This document shows positions 37,704-44,930 of a stretch of 46,489 bases of DNA, one piece after another. How positions within the stretch are numbered: the first letter of the stretch is position 1; each line of letters begins with the position of its first letter. The stretch lies in NCBI GenBank assembly GCA_002774795.1, contig PCYI01000001.1:12116-58604 (forward strand), written 5' to 3'. The notes under the pieces were generated by a model. The model had not been told where the DNA came from. It did not search any database and saw only the letters and a list, made by a program, of their open reading frames with translations. The translations under genes were made by a program, and so were the position numbers. This stretch comes from Candidatus Vogelbacteria bacterium CG10_big_fil_rev_8_21_14_0_10_51_16 (GTDB lineage Bacteria > Patescibacteriota > Minisyncoccia > Phycocordibacterales > JACRKE01).

Positions 37704-39473
37704 ATGAAAAAAGAAGACTCTGACCATCTAGACCATATCCGCCACACTCTCGCCCACCTCTTGGCTTGGGCAGTGCAAGAACGCGACCCGTCGGTCGAGC
37801 TCGCCATCGGGCCCACCGTCGAGCATGGCTTCTACTACGACATGCTTCTCTCGACTCCCCTTTCGGCCGACGACCTGCCCGCCCTCGAAAAGCGCGTGCG
37901 TGCGCTAGCGAAGGAAGGCCACACCATGACAGGCCGAGAAGTGTCCTACGAGGAGGCCAGGGAGCTTTTCAAAAGCTCCCCTTTCAAGCTCGAGATGATT
38001 GATGAGCTGCATGAAAAGGGCGAGAAGCTGACCGCCTACACTCTGGGAGACCCCACAAGCGCGCACCACTTCACAGACCTCTGCCGTGGCGGACACGTGG
38101 AAAACACCAAGGAGATTCCCGCCGATGCTTTTAAGCTCGACAAGCTGGCCGGGGCCTACTGGCGCGGGAGCGAGAAGAACCCCATGCTTACTCGCGTCTA
38201 CGGGCTCGCCTTCGCCACCAAAGTGGAGCTCGACGAACACCTAGCAATGCTCGAAGAGGCCCAGAAGCGCGACCACCGCAAAATCGGCCGTGAGCAGGAC
38301 CTCTTTGTGTTTTCAGACTTAGTCGGCTCCGGTATGCCCCTCTTTACGCCACGCGGGGCCACCGTACGTGGCGAGATTGTGCGCTACTCGCGCGAAATGA
38401 ACGACCGTCTCGGCTTTGGCGAAGTGCACACACCCAACATAAACAAGGGTGAGCTATTCAAAATCTCCGGCCACTACGACAAGTACAAAGACGACATGCT
38501 CGCGGTCTCCTCCCAGTATGTGGGCGACGAGATGTTTTTAAAGCCGATGAACTGCCCCCAGCACACCCAGATTTACGACTCTCAACCGCGTAGCTACCGC
38601 GACCTCCCGATTCGTTACGCCGACTTTGCCAACCTTTACCGCGACGAACGCCCAGGTGAGCTCTCCGGCCTCGCTCGCCTGCGCTGTTTTGTCCAAGACG
38701 ACGGCCACATCTTCTGCCGAGAAGACCAGATCGAGGGGGAAATCGGCAACGTCCTCGCGGTCATCAAGGAGGTGCTCGCCACCTACAAAATCGGCTACTG
38801 GATGCGCCTCTCTCTCCGTGACCCAGAGCAAAAAGAAAAGTACCTTGGTGGTGACGAAGTGTGGGAACGCTCGGAGCCTATTTTGCGAAAGCTCCTCACC
38901 GAGCAGGAAATCGAATTCACGGAAGCCGTCGGCGAGGCCGCCTTCTACGGCCCGAAGATTGACATCATGGCGGTGGACGCCCTCAAACGTGAGTGGCAGG
39001 TGTCTACCATCCAGCTCGACTTCAACATGCCCGGGCGCTTCGGCCTTGAGTACACAGACGCGGACGGGGCGAAGAAAACCCCCGTGATGATTCACCGCGC
39101 TCTGGTGGGTTCGCCCGAGCGCTTCCTTGGTATTTTAATCGAACACTACGCCGGCGCCTTCCCTACTTGGCTCGCGCCGGTGCAGGTCGCTATATTGCCC
39201 ATATCCGAGAAGCATCTTGAATACGCCAAGCAGGTGGCGCATTCGCTCAAATCTGCCGACATCCGCGTTGAACTCGACGCCGCTAATGAGTCCCTCGGCA
39301 AAAAAATCCGCAATGCCAAGATGCAAAAAATCCCCTACTTCCTCGTCCTCGGCGACAAAGAGATGGGGGCGAATGCGGTCGGCGTGGAATCGCGAGACAA
39401 GGGCCAGCTGGGGGCGATGAAATTAGAGCAGTTTGTCGACCAACTCGCGGACGAGATTAGAAATAGAAAATAG
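37704..39473 (+). CDS. thrS: Threonyl-tRNA synthetase lacking the TGS domain
   Basis: 589 aa. It begins at the editing domain: HIRHTLAHLLAWAVQ (HxxxH), IGPTVEHGFYYDM and FTDLCRGGHVENT. The class II core follows: motif 1 region PLFTPRGATVRGEIVRYSRE, MFLKPMNCPQHTQIYDS, motif 2 YRDERPGELSGLARLRCFVQ, DDGHIFCREDQI, motif 3 VMIHRALVGSPERFLGILIE, and the anticodon-binding domain LPISEKHLEYAKQVAHSLKS. The N-terminal TGS (about 60 aa) is absent. The start is ATG 37704 (MKKEDSDHL); the frame to 37671 adds residues near the heptad repeat. No SD. Expression is probably set by the Thr attenuator upstream. Confidence 0.96.
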   Translation: MKKEDSDHLDHIRHTLAHLLAWAVQERDPSVELAIGPTVEHGFYYDMLLSTPLSADDLPALEKRVRALAKEGHTMTGREVSYEEARELFKSSPFKLEMIDELHEKGEKLTAYTLGDPTSAHHFTDLCRGGHVENTKEIPADAFKLDKLAGAYWRGSEKNPMLTRVYGLAFATKVELDEHLAMLEEAQKRDHRKIGREQDLFVFSDLVGSGMPLFTPRGATVRGEIVRYSREMNDRLGFGEVHTPNINKGELFKISGHYDKYKDDMLAVSSQYVGDEMFLKPMNCPQHTQIYDSQPRSYRDLPIRYADFANLYRDERPGELSGLARLRCFVQDDGHIFCREDQIEGEIGNVLAVIKEVLATYKIGYWMRLSLRDPEQKEKYLGGDEVWERSEPILRKLLTEQEIEFTEAVGEAAFYGPKIDIMAVDALKREWQVSTIQLDFNMPGRFGLEYTDADGAKKTPVMIHRALVGSPERFLGILIEHYAGAFPTWLAPVQVAILPISEKHLEYAKQVAHSLKSADIRVELDAANESLGKKIRNAKMQKIPYFLVLGDKEMGANAVGVESRDKGQLGAMKLEQFVDQLADEIRNRK

Positions 39474-39483
39474 CACTAAAAAA

Positions 39484-40203
39484 ATGAACCCACCCAAACA
39501 AGGTTCTGTGAATATCTTGATCTCCGTCGTAATTGTCCTACTGCTTATTGGTACTGGTCTCTATTACAAGAACAGCAAAGGAAAGTACCTCCCTGAACAA
39601 ATTATCGCGACAGAGAACGCGCAAACATACAGAGAGTTGAGTGGAGAACAGGAAAACAACACCGTCCAACCTAAAATAGAAAAAAACATGGATGCCCGTA
39701 CTCCGGTTTCTGATGAAAAAATCGAGTTAGCTCTTAGAGAATACACGCGCGCGCATCAAGTAGACGTATACTCGACGTGTTATGAAGGTGAATTTGGCCG
39801 CAAAGATACGTCGGGTGCCATAATGAATGAGGATTGGAAACCTGTTTATTTTAGCTCTACTTATTTTGACTTCGATAAAGATGGTGTTGATGAAATTATC
39901 GTCTCAGGTGAGGCGTGTACCTCTGGTACTGACATTAATCATGTTGATGCTGTGTTCAAGCTGGACAATGACGGTTCTCTCGTAAGCATACCCTTCGAAA
40001 CAAATCAGGTTGACGAAGCAAATCTCCGAGCGCTAAGCCCAGAATATGTAGGGCAAAGATTGGGAGATATAGGCAATAGTATCATCCATACCTATAGTTA
40101 CCACAAGCCAGGCGACGTGGGTGATGATGGCACAGGGCGTGTCAGGATTAGCTATGTGTATGGAAATGGGAAGTTTGTATCTCAAGCGGTAATGCAAAAT
40201 TAA
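39484..40203 (+). CDS. Membrane-anchored protein with DxDxDG calcium-loop-like motif
   Basis: 239 aa, family not recognised. One N-terminal TM segment (VNILISVVIVLLLIGTGLYY), a polar linker, then a globular extracytoplasmic part. DFDKDGVDEIIVSGEACTSG contains an EF-hand-like DxDxDG stretch as in FG-GAP and VCBS-type repeats. Two Cys (STCYEG, GEACTS) could form a disulfide. Start ATG 39484, ten bp after thrS, no SD. More AT-rich than thrS. Its role is unknown; co-transcription with thrS is possible since no terminator separates them. Confidence 0.7.
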   Translation: MNPPKQGSVNILISVVIVLLLIGTGLYYKNSKGKYLPEQIIATENAQTYRELSGEQENNTVQPKIEKNMDARTPVSDEKIELALREYTRAHQVDVYSTCYEGEFGRKDTSGAIMNEDWKPVYFSSTYFDFDKDGVDEIIVSGEACTSGTDINHVDAVFKLDNDGSLVSIPFETNQVDEANLRALSPEYVGQRLGDIGNSIIHTYSYHKPGDVGDDGTGRVRISYVYGNGKFVSQAVMQN

Positions 40204-40226
40204 TACTCCTGCCTGGGCATACCTCC

Positions 40227-40318
40227 ATGAGTTCCGAAGACTTCTACAAATCCCTCCCCGCCCTCGAAAACTTCGGTGACGTGGCGGACTTTTCGCGGTA
40301 TGTGCCGGCGCCGAACGA
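40227..40318 (+). pseudogene. 5' fragment of a DUF3095 gene
   Basis: Encodes MSSEDFYKSLPALENFGDVA and DFSRYVPAPNE, matching the first 30 residues of the intact gene at 41075 (MNPEDFYKSIPALEKFADVA...) with about 80-85% nucleotide identity. Similarity stops after GCCGGCGCC, at 40312-40320, and the frame soon ends. It appears to be the remnant of a duplicated copy, truncated next to the toxin-antitoxin genes. Confidence 0.85.
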
Positions 40319-40366
40319 GGTAGTTAAATGTATCTGGCACCCTTAACCTATAGGAGTCGCACACTG

Positions 40367-40395
40367 TTGCATTTAATTTGTACAAAATGTACACT
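40367..40395 (+). promoter_or_regulatory. Toxin-antitoxin promoter and possible operator
   Basis: -35 TTGCAT (40367-40372), a 17-bp spacer and -10 TACACT (40390-40395) place the start at about ATG 40399, a leaderless arrangement. Two TGTACA words, at 40379-40384 and 40389-40394, overlap the -10 and could be an autoregulatory operator. Confidence 0.5.
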
Positions 40396-40398
40396 ACT

Positions 40399-40650
40399 AT
40401 GATGAAAACCATCTCTACCACAGAGGCGCGTAAAAACTTGAGTGAACTTGTTTACGAGGTACAACGTACCGGCTCCACGGTGGGTATTATGCGTCACGGA
40501 AAATTGGAGGCCTACCTGTCCCCGGCCCCGACGTGGAACGAGGAGCTTTCAGATACCACTAATATGGTAACCATGGGAGGCGCTTTTGATTTTCTCCACG
40601 AGGAACCGGACAGATACACAGACGCGGACCTTATCGAACGCTATGCATAA
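40399..40650 (+). CDS. Phd/YefM-family antitoxin
   Basis: About 83 aa. The N-terminal DNA-binding fold is MKTISTTEARKNLSELVYEV followed by VQRTGSTVGIMRHGKLEAYL, the standard Phd/YefM pattern (xxSxxEARxNLSxLV). The C-terminal acidic part (ELSDTTNMVTMGG, HEEPDRYTDADLIERYA) would wrap the toxin. The start is ATG 40399 or 40402. It overlaps the toxin gene by 8 bp, so the two are translationally linked. Pairing Phd-type antitoxins with PemK/MazF-type toxins is less common than with Doc or RelE, but mixed modules are known. Confidence 0.85.
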   Translation: MMKTISTTEARKNLSELVYEVQRTGSTVGIMRHGKLEAYLSPAPTWNEELSDTTNMVTMGGAFDFLHEEPDRYTDADLIERYA

Positions 40651-40987
40651 GCAACCGCCCATGGGCACTGTAGTCTTGCTCCGTTTCCCTTTCACCGACC
40701 TGTCGGGAGCCAAGAGGCGACCGGCAGTGGTTGTCGGCCATGCCCACGGAGGAGACCTGGTGGTCGCGTGCGTGAGTTCTAAATATGAAACATGCGGTCC
40801 CTATGATGTTATAACAAAACAAGAAGAAAGCTCCTTTGCTCAAACCGGCCTTCACGCTACTTCTGTAATATGTGTCGATAAATTAGCCACTCTGCAACCT
40901 ACGATTGCCACCGGTAAACTTGGGGTTGTTTCCAGTAAACACTTTATAGAGATAAAGAAAAAGCTAAAAATGTTGTTCCGACTTTAG
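40643..40987 (+). CDS. PemK/MazF-like endoribonuclease toxin
   Basis: 114 aa. GTVVLLRFPFTDLSGAKRRP followed by AVVVGH is the hallmark N-terminus of PemK/MazF-like proteins. KYETCGPYDVIT, SSFAQTGLHATSVICVDKLA and LGVVSSKHFIEIKKKLKMLF follow the family pattern: the Ser/Thr of LxxxSxI and a K-L turn. Such toxins cleave mRNA. ATG 40643 overlaps the end of the antitoxin gene. A small hairpin with a T-run follows at 40991-41015. Confidence 0.82.
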   Translation: MHKQPPMGTVVLLRFPFTDLSGAKRRPAVVVGHAHGGDLVVACVSSKYETCGPYDVITKQEESSFAQTGLHATSVICVDKLATLQPTIATGKLGVVSSKHFIEIKKKLKMLFRL

Positions 40988-40990
40988 ACA

Positions 40991-41015
40991 AGAAAATGTA
41001 CAGTGTACTTTTTCT
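40991..41015 (+). terminator. Terminator of the toxin-antitoxin pair
   Basis: AGAAAATGTAC pairs with GTGTACTTTTTCT, leaving a short loop and a T-rich 3' side. The GTAC core resembles the other GGTAC terminators. Confidence 0.5.
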
Positions 41016-41074
41016 AAAAATACCTGATATACTTTCTCTGCATAACTACTGCCCACTGCCTACTCCATACTGCC

Positions 41075-42262
41075 ATGAATCCCGAAGACTTCTACAAATC
41101 CATCCCCGCTCTTGAAAAGTTCGCTGATGTAGCGGATTTTTCGAGGTATGTGCCGGCGCCAGACGACTGGTATGTGGTGGTGACCGATATTAAGGGCTCT
41201 ACTAAAGCGGTGGAGGCGGGAAAGTATAAAGAGGTGAACGCCGTGGGAGCGGCCTCCATCATCGCTGTCTTAAACGTGGCCAAGGAGGTGGACATCCCTT
41301 TTGTTTTCGGCGGAGACGGCGCCACCATGCTCATCCCGCCTACCCTTGTCGAAGCCACCAAAGGGGCGCTCGCCGCCGCCCGCGAACTCTCCCTCGACTA
41401 CTTCGAGCTTGAGCTACGAGTAGGGCTTGTGCCACTTACAAAGATTCCCCCCGAAAGTAAAATCCGCGTAGCCAAGTTTCGGGCTTCGCCCCACTACCAT
41501 CAAGCCATGTTTGCCGGAAACGGCGTGGTGATAGCCGAGAAACTCATTAAAGACCCGGCTACAAACACCCTGTACGAGGTGCCGGCCGACCACCCAAGCA
41601 GTGGGCAGTTTAGAGGTTTTGAGTGCCGTTGGAATGATATCGCCTCCCCGCACGGCGAGACGGTGGCGCTTTTGGTAAAAGTGGTTGCCGGCGACATCAA
41701 AGAGCGGGCCGCGCGTTACTGCGATATCCTCGCCGAGATCGAGCGTATCTACGGCAGTGAAGCCGACTACCACCCCATTACCGTCAAACATCTCACCCTT
41801 GTTACCCAACCGCCAAAACTAAACACTGAGACCTACATCCGCGCTGGGCGCAAAAGTGGCCGCAAAGGAGATCTTGAGCGCTTTTGGTATCGCACTAAAA
41901 TTTGGCTCACCGACCTTTATGTCAATCTCGCCATGCGCACTCCTTTCAGTAAAAACGACTTTAATTTGTCCGTTTACAAAAATCTGCTTGTGGCCACCTG
42001 CGACTTCCGTAAGTACGACGATGCCCTGCGCATGATTCTTGCCGGTACCCCCGCGCAACGCCGCGAGCTCGAAGAGTATCTAGAAGAGCTCCACCGTGAT
42101 GGCACGCTCGCTTACGGCACCTTCGCTACCGACCGGGCCCTCATGACCTGTCTCGTCTTCGAGCGCTATGGTAAACAGGTGCACTTCATAGACGGCGCCG
42201 ATGGTGGCTACACGCGAGCTTCAAAGCCATTTAAGGAAAGACTAAAAAAGCTGTCGGCATAA
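41075..42262 (+). CDS. DUF3095 family protein (nucleotide-cyclase-like fold)
   Basis: 395 aa. VVVTDIKGSTKAVEAGKYKEV, then IPFVFGGDGATMLIPPTLVE resembles the two metal-binding segments (DIxGST and FGGDG) of class III nucleotide-cyclase-like folds and is the hallmark of DUF3095. Further blocks are RVGLVPLTKIP, FAGNGVVIAEKLIKDP and FRGFECRWNDIASPHGETVA. A C-terminal domain (LMTCLVFERYGKQVHFIDGA) is shared by the family. Enzymatic activity is not established. Start ATG 41075, no SD. A truncated duplicate of its 5' end lies at 40227 with the toxin-antitoxin module in between. Confidence 0.85.
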   Translation: MNPEDFYKSIPALEKFADVADFSRYVPAPDDWYVVVTDIKGSTKAVEAGKYKEVNAVGAASIIAVLNVAKEVDIPFVFGGDGATMLIPPTLVEATKGALAAARELSLDYFELELRVGLVPLTKIPPESKIRVAKFRASPHYHQAMFAGNGVVIAEKLIKDPATNTLYEVPADHPSSGQFRGFECRWNDIASPHGETVALLVKVVAGDIKERAARYCDILAEIERIYGSEADYHPITVKHLTLVTQPPKLNTETYIRAGRKSGRKGDLERFWYRTKIWLTDLYVNLAMRTPFSKNDFNLSVYKNLLVATCDFRKYDDALRMILAGTPAQRRELEEYLEELHRDGTLAYGTFATDRALMTCLVFERYGKQVHFIDGADGGYTRASKPFKERLKKLSA

Positions 42263-42263
42263 T

Positions 42264-42875
42264 CTATTTTTGAGGATGCAGTTCCACGGGCAAAAGTTTC
42301 GGCCAGCGAACCTCAATCAGACCGTCCAACTGTCTAATGAGGGCGGGAATGTCTGAGAGATTCCACACCTGCTGAAAAGGGACACCGGCCCTTTTCGTTT
42401 TTTTCCAGAAAACCGCGGCCTCGCCTTTTCTTTTTAAAATGTCTGTAACTCGGTCTCCCCTGTCTACCATCAAGGCCACTCGCTCCCCCTCCGGCTTTGG
42501 GTGGATATAGACATACATCTTATCAACCCCGTCTGCAACCTCTTCAAAGCGCTTAATGCCGTCGGGGACTAGAATAATAATCCAAAGTTTTTTAGAGCCA
42601 AAGGCCAGTTTCAATTCCGAATGCCGGCTCGCGTACTCATTCCCTCCGAACGATTCTCGCCAGGCCAAGTCGCCCTCTTTCTGCCAGTGATTTATCTCTC
42701 GCACCGAAACATTGTGACGATAGTAGGTCGTCTTGGGATTTTCATTTGGCCTAATCGCTCTAGTAGTGTTGCTTGGCACGGCTTTAACACCATACCTTCT
42801 GCGGTAGTACTCCGTGATAGTATCTTTTCCTGACCCGGAAGGGCCGATTAAGACAAGGACTGCCGTGACGCATTT
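42264..42875 (-). CDS. Guanylate-kinase-like P-loop protein, start codon unresolved
   Basis: The open frame gives VTAVLVLIGPSGSGKDTITE (Walker A GPSGSGKD), then AVPSNTTRAIRPNENP (compare the S-TTR-R-E GMP-binding stretch), KEGDLAWRESFGGNEYASRH and LWIIILVPDGIKRFEEV. This is like guanylate kinase but diverged; the TTYYRHNVSVREINHW block replaces the usual DYHF motif. No ATG, GTG or TTG lies in frame between Walker A and the upstream stop. An ATG at 42873, 3 bp past the neighbour's stop, is out of frame by one. Either a one-base change or sequencing error split the start, or a rare start is used; GTG 42779 would delete Walker A. Nucleotide kinase role inferred. Confidence 0.6.
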   Translation of the reverse strand, partial: KCVTAVLVLIGPSGSGKDTITEYYRRRYGVKAVPSNTTRAIRPNENPKTTYYRHNVSVREINHWQKEGDLAWRESFGGNEYASRHSELKLAFGSKKLWIIILVPDGIKRFEEVADGVDKMYVYIHPKPEGERVALMVDRGDRVTDILKRKGEAAVFWKKTKRAGVPFQQVWNLSDIPALIRQLDGLIEVRWPKLLPVELHPQK

Positions 42876-43625
42876 CTACCACTTGCCCGTCAGCAAGACT
42901 ACCCGCTTACGTGAGAGAAATCTTGCAAACAAAAGCATGACCTTATTCTTCCAATTAGCGACCACGGTCGGCTTTGCCCGTCGCTCTATGGCAGTAAGGG
43001 CCTCATCCACCACCTCCTCCGCTGACTGAGTGAGCCACGCTGACGGTTGCTCATGGGGCGCGCCGCCGGCCGCGACATGGAAGTTTGACGCGGTTACACC
43101 CGGACAAAGAGCCTGCACATACACCCCACGTCCCTTTTGCTCATACCAAAGCGCCTCAGAAAAGGAAAGAACGAAGGCCTTGCTGGCCGCGTATACAGCC
43201 CCCGTCGGATACGGTAGCAGGCCAAGAATCGACGCGACGTTTAAAAGGGCGTCTCCCCTTTCGGCATGTCTAAGGAAAGCATGTGAAAGAGCCACAACAG
43301 AGCTTATGTTTAAACTGACAACATTTTCTGCTCTAGTGATCTCCGCCTCGGCAAATGGCTCATACCATCCGGCCCCAGCATTATTGACAAGGAGCGTATA
43401 ATGCTCGCTTGCGAAGAGAGTGGCAATGCGTTCCACGTCTTCTCCCTTGGTAAGGTCGGCTACTTCGTGACGATGCCCTTCCCCCACCAGAGAAGCGGTA
43501 AGCGCTTGGAGTTTCTCCTCGCTCCGCGCGACGGCTGTCACCGTGTAGCCGTCGCGCGCGAGGGCTCGCGCGAACGCCTCCCCGATTCCTCCGCTAGCCC
43601 CTGTCACCAAAGCCTTTTTCTTCAT
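42876..43625 (-). CDS. Short-chain dehydrogenase/reductase
   Basis: 249 aa. Classical SDR fold: cofactor motif ALVTGASGGIGEAFARALAR (TGxxxGxG), LLVNNAGAGWYEPF (NNAG), catalytic Ser in LLNVASILGLLPYP, YxxxK in AVYAASKAFVLSFSEAL, and LCPGVTASNF. TVTAVARSEEKL has an Arg after beta2, favouring NADP(H) (inference). The substrate is unknown; it resembles SDRs named DltE/YqjQ-like. Start ATG 43625 (MKKKALVTG); the frame to 43688 is longer without support. Its stop lies 3 bp before the out-of-frame ATG of the kinase-like gene, so the two probably share an mRNA. Confidence 0.9.
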   Translation of the reverse strand: MKKKALVTGASGGIGEAFARALARDGYTVTAVARSEEKLQALTASLVGEGHRHEVADLTKGEDVERIATLFASEHYTLLVNNAGAGWYEPFAEAEITRAENVVSLNISSVVALSHAFLRHAERGDALLNVASILGLLPYPTGAVYAASKAFVLSFSEALWYEQKGRGVYVQALCPGVTASNFHVAAGGAPHEQPSAWLTQSAEEVVDEALTAIERRAKPTVVANWKNKVMLLFARFLSRKRVVLLTGKW

Positions 43626-43715
43626 TTTGCTAGTATACCCCGACACCAAAATAGATTCAAACACACAACCACGACCCTCTGTCTTCACACAAGAAATCTA
43701 AACTCCTTAATTGTT

Positions 43716-43867
43716 TAGGACTTACGTAGAATGGCGTCTTTGCGAGGTACTCCGAAGCCTGCCTGCGGTAGGCAGGCAATCCAAAATTTGTGAGGCCTGA
43801 TAATAATCCTGGATTGCTTCGTGTGGGGCGCTCGCGATGACGAAACTGGTTTTTTACATAAGTCCTA
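43716..43867. repeat. 152-bp imperfect inverted-repeat element
   Basis: The outer ends TAGGACTTA (43716-43724) and TAAGTCCTA (43859-43867) are inverted. Inside, ATGGCGTCTTTGCGAGG opposes GCGCTCGCGATGACGA, CAATCC opposes GGATTG, and CCTGCCTGCGGTAGGCAGG is a hairpin. The words resemble widespread bacterial GTCATTGCGAGG / GGATTGCTTCG repeats. No coding frame. It fills most of the gap after the SDR gene start. Confidence 0.75.
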
Positions 43868-43936
43868 TTGTTAATAGATTTGGTGTGGGGGTATAACGAG
43901 CAAAACTAAAGAGAGCAAACGTCTCTCTAAATCTTT

Positions 43937-44107
43937 GAGTTACGAAATGTGAGTTTTTCCCTCCCCTGGTCAGGGAAGGAGTTCCTCCCTCTCCTGCCCG
44001 AGGAGAGGGTTGGGGTGGGGTGGGAGGGGTGGGGTAGCTTTAGAGCCATACTACCCCCTCCCAACCTCCCCCTGGCCAGGGGGAGGGGCAATTTCGAAAT
44101 TCACAGT
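43937..44107. repeat. Long family A element before the sortase gene end
   Basis: GAGTTACGAAAT at the left and AATTTCGAAATTCACAGT at the right bracket three palindromes: CTCCCCTGGTCAGGGAAGG, CTCTCCTGCCCGAGGAGAG and CTCCCCCTGGCCAGGGGGAG. The gap 43868-44107 holds no gene. Confidence 0.8.
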
Positions 44108-44824
44108 CTAAATAGAACCTGCGGAAATTATCCGCTCGGCGTAGACTGCCACTCTTTTGCCATATGTCTTTTCGTCTCTAATCCAATCGCCACCACAGGT
44201 GATGAGCACCAGTTCTTCTTTTCCTTCTGTGCGGAAGATGCGAGCGAGAGGGACGGCATCGTGAGAATAGTGAGCGACTTCGCGAACGACGTAAGAAAAA
44301 TCCTCGCCGGCGTAGTTCGTAATTATAATAAAGTCACCAATGGCAAGATCGTCCAGATGGTAAAATACAGCCGGTAATGCAAGACTATTGTCTAAATGGC
44401 CCGCAAATACTACCGTGCCCGGTTCGCCCGGGGCCGCTCCCCCCTTGTACCAAGCGACATCACGATAAATCCGGCGACCGGAGGGCGTGCCCATATCCCC
44501 AGATGCCGTCAGCCCCACTCTTTGCACATTGGTCTCTATTTTCAGAGCTGGAATAGCTAGTCGGACCGGTGTCTCGTCTGCCGGTGGAGGAGGCGGAGGA
44601 GTAGGTGGCGCAGGAATCTTTTTCTCAGCTCGGCTCGCCACATCCTCTCCGCCAGCAATCGCCTCTCGTAAAGTAGCGACGAAACCGGTCCGCGGGAGAG
44701 TGTATGTAGCTGTCTCTGTGATTACGGCCACCGCCCCTGGGTTCGCGTTTAAAACAGAGCGTCCGAAAGCCGCCAATGAAATACCGACAATGAGGAAACC
44801 TGTGGCGAGGAGTATCTTTTTCAT
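44108..44824 (-). CDS. Sortase-family transpeptidase with an internal LPRTG
   Basis: 238 aa. One N-terminal TM anchor (ILLATGFLIVGISLAAFG), a Pro-rich linker (PAPPTPPPPPPADE) and a sortase beta-barrel: VVFAGHLDN (catalytic His143), ELVLITCGGDW (Cys210) and YGKRVAVYAERI (Arg224). It would cleave an LPxTG-like signal and attach surface proteins to the envelope. ETATYTLPRTGFVATL near the N-terminus contains LPRTG (43-47), a sortase-type motif within the enzyme itself. The neighbour upstream on the same strand is a surface protein ending in IPNTG, a TM segment and Arg-Arg, a plausible substrate. ATG 44824, no SD. A terminator separates the two genes. Confidence 0.88.
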   Translation of the reverse strand: MKKILLATGFLIVGISLAAFGRSVLNANPGAVAVITETATYTLPRTGFVATLREAIAGGEDVASRAEKKIPAPPTPPPPPPADETPVRLAIPALKIETNVQRVGLTASGDMGTPSGRRIYRDVAWYKGGAAPGEPGTVVFAGHLDNSLALPAVFYHLDDLAIGDFIIITNYAGEDFSYVVREVAHYSHDAVPLARIFRTEGKEELVLITCGGDWIRDEKTYGKRVAVYAERIISAGSI

Positions 44825-44883
44825 GTTAGCAAAGTAAGCTATGTAAAAACTTAGAGGAAAATGCGTGAGACAGTTCTTCCCAC

Positions 44884-44909
44884 GAAACCCCGCTCAGTGG
44901 CGGGGTTTC
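44884..44909 (-). terminator. Terminator between the surface protein and sortase genes
   Basis: GAAACCCCGC (44884-44893) and GCGGGGTTTC (44900-44909) are perfect arms around a 6-nt loop. It lies 22 bp past the stop of the surface-protein gene on the minus strand. Confidence 0.75.
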
Positions 44910-44930
44910 ATTAGGTCGCGTTAGTCATCT

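Noticed and set aside
37469..37723. 84-codon plus-strand frame across the thrS leader
   Set aside because: It runs through the promoter, the terminator and the TTTGTGC heptads; the alternative frame with the Thr-rich peptide explains the region better.
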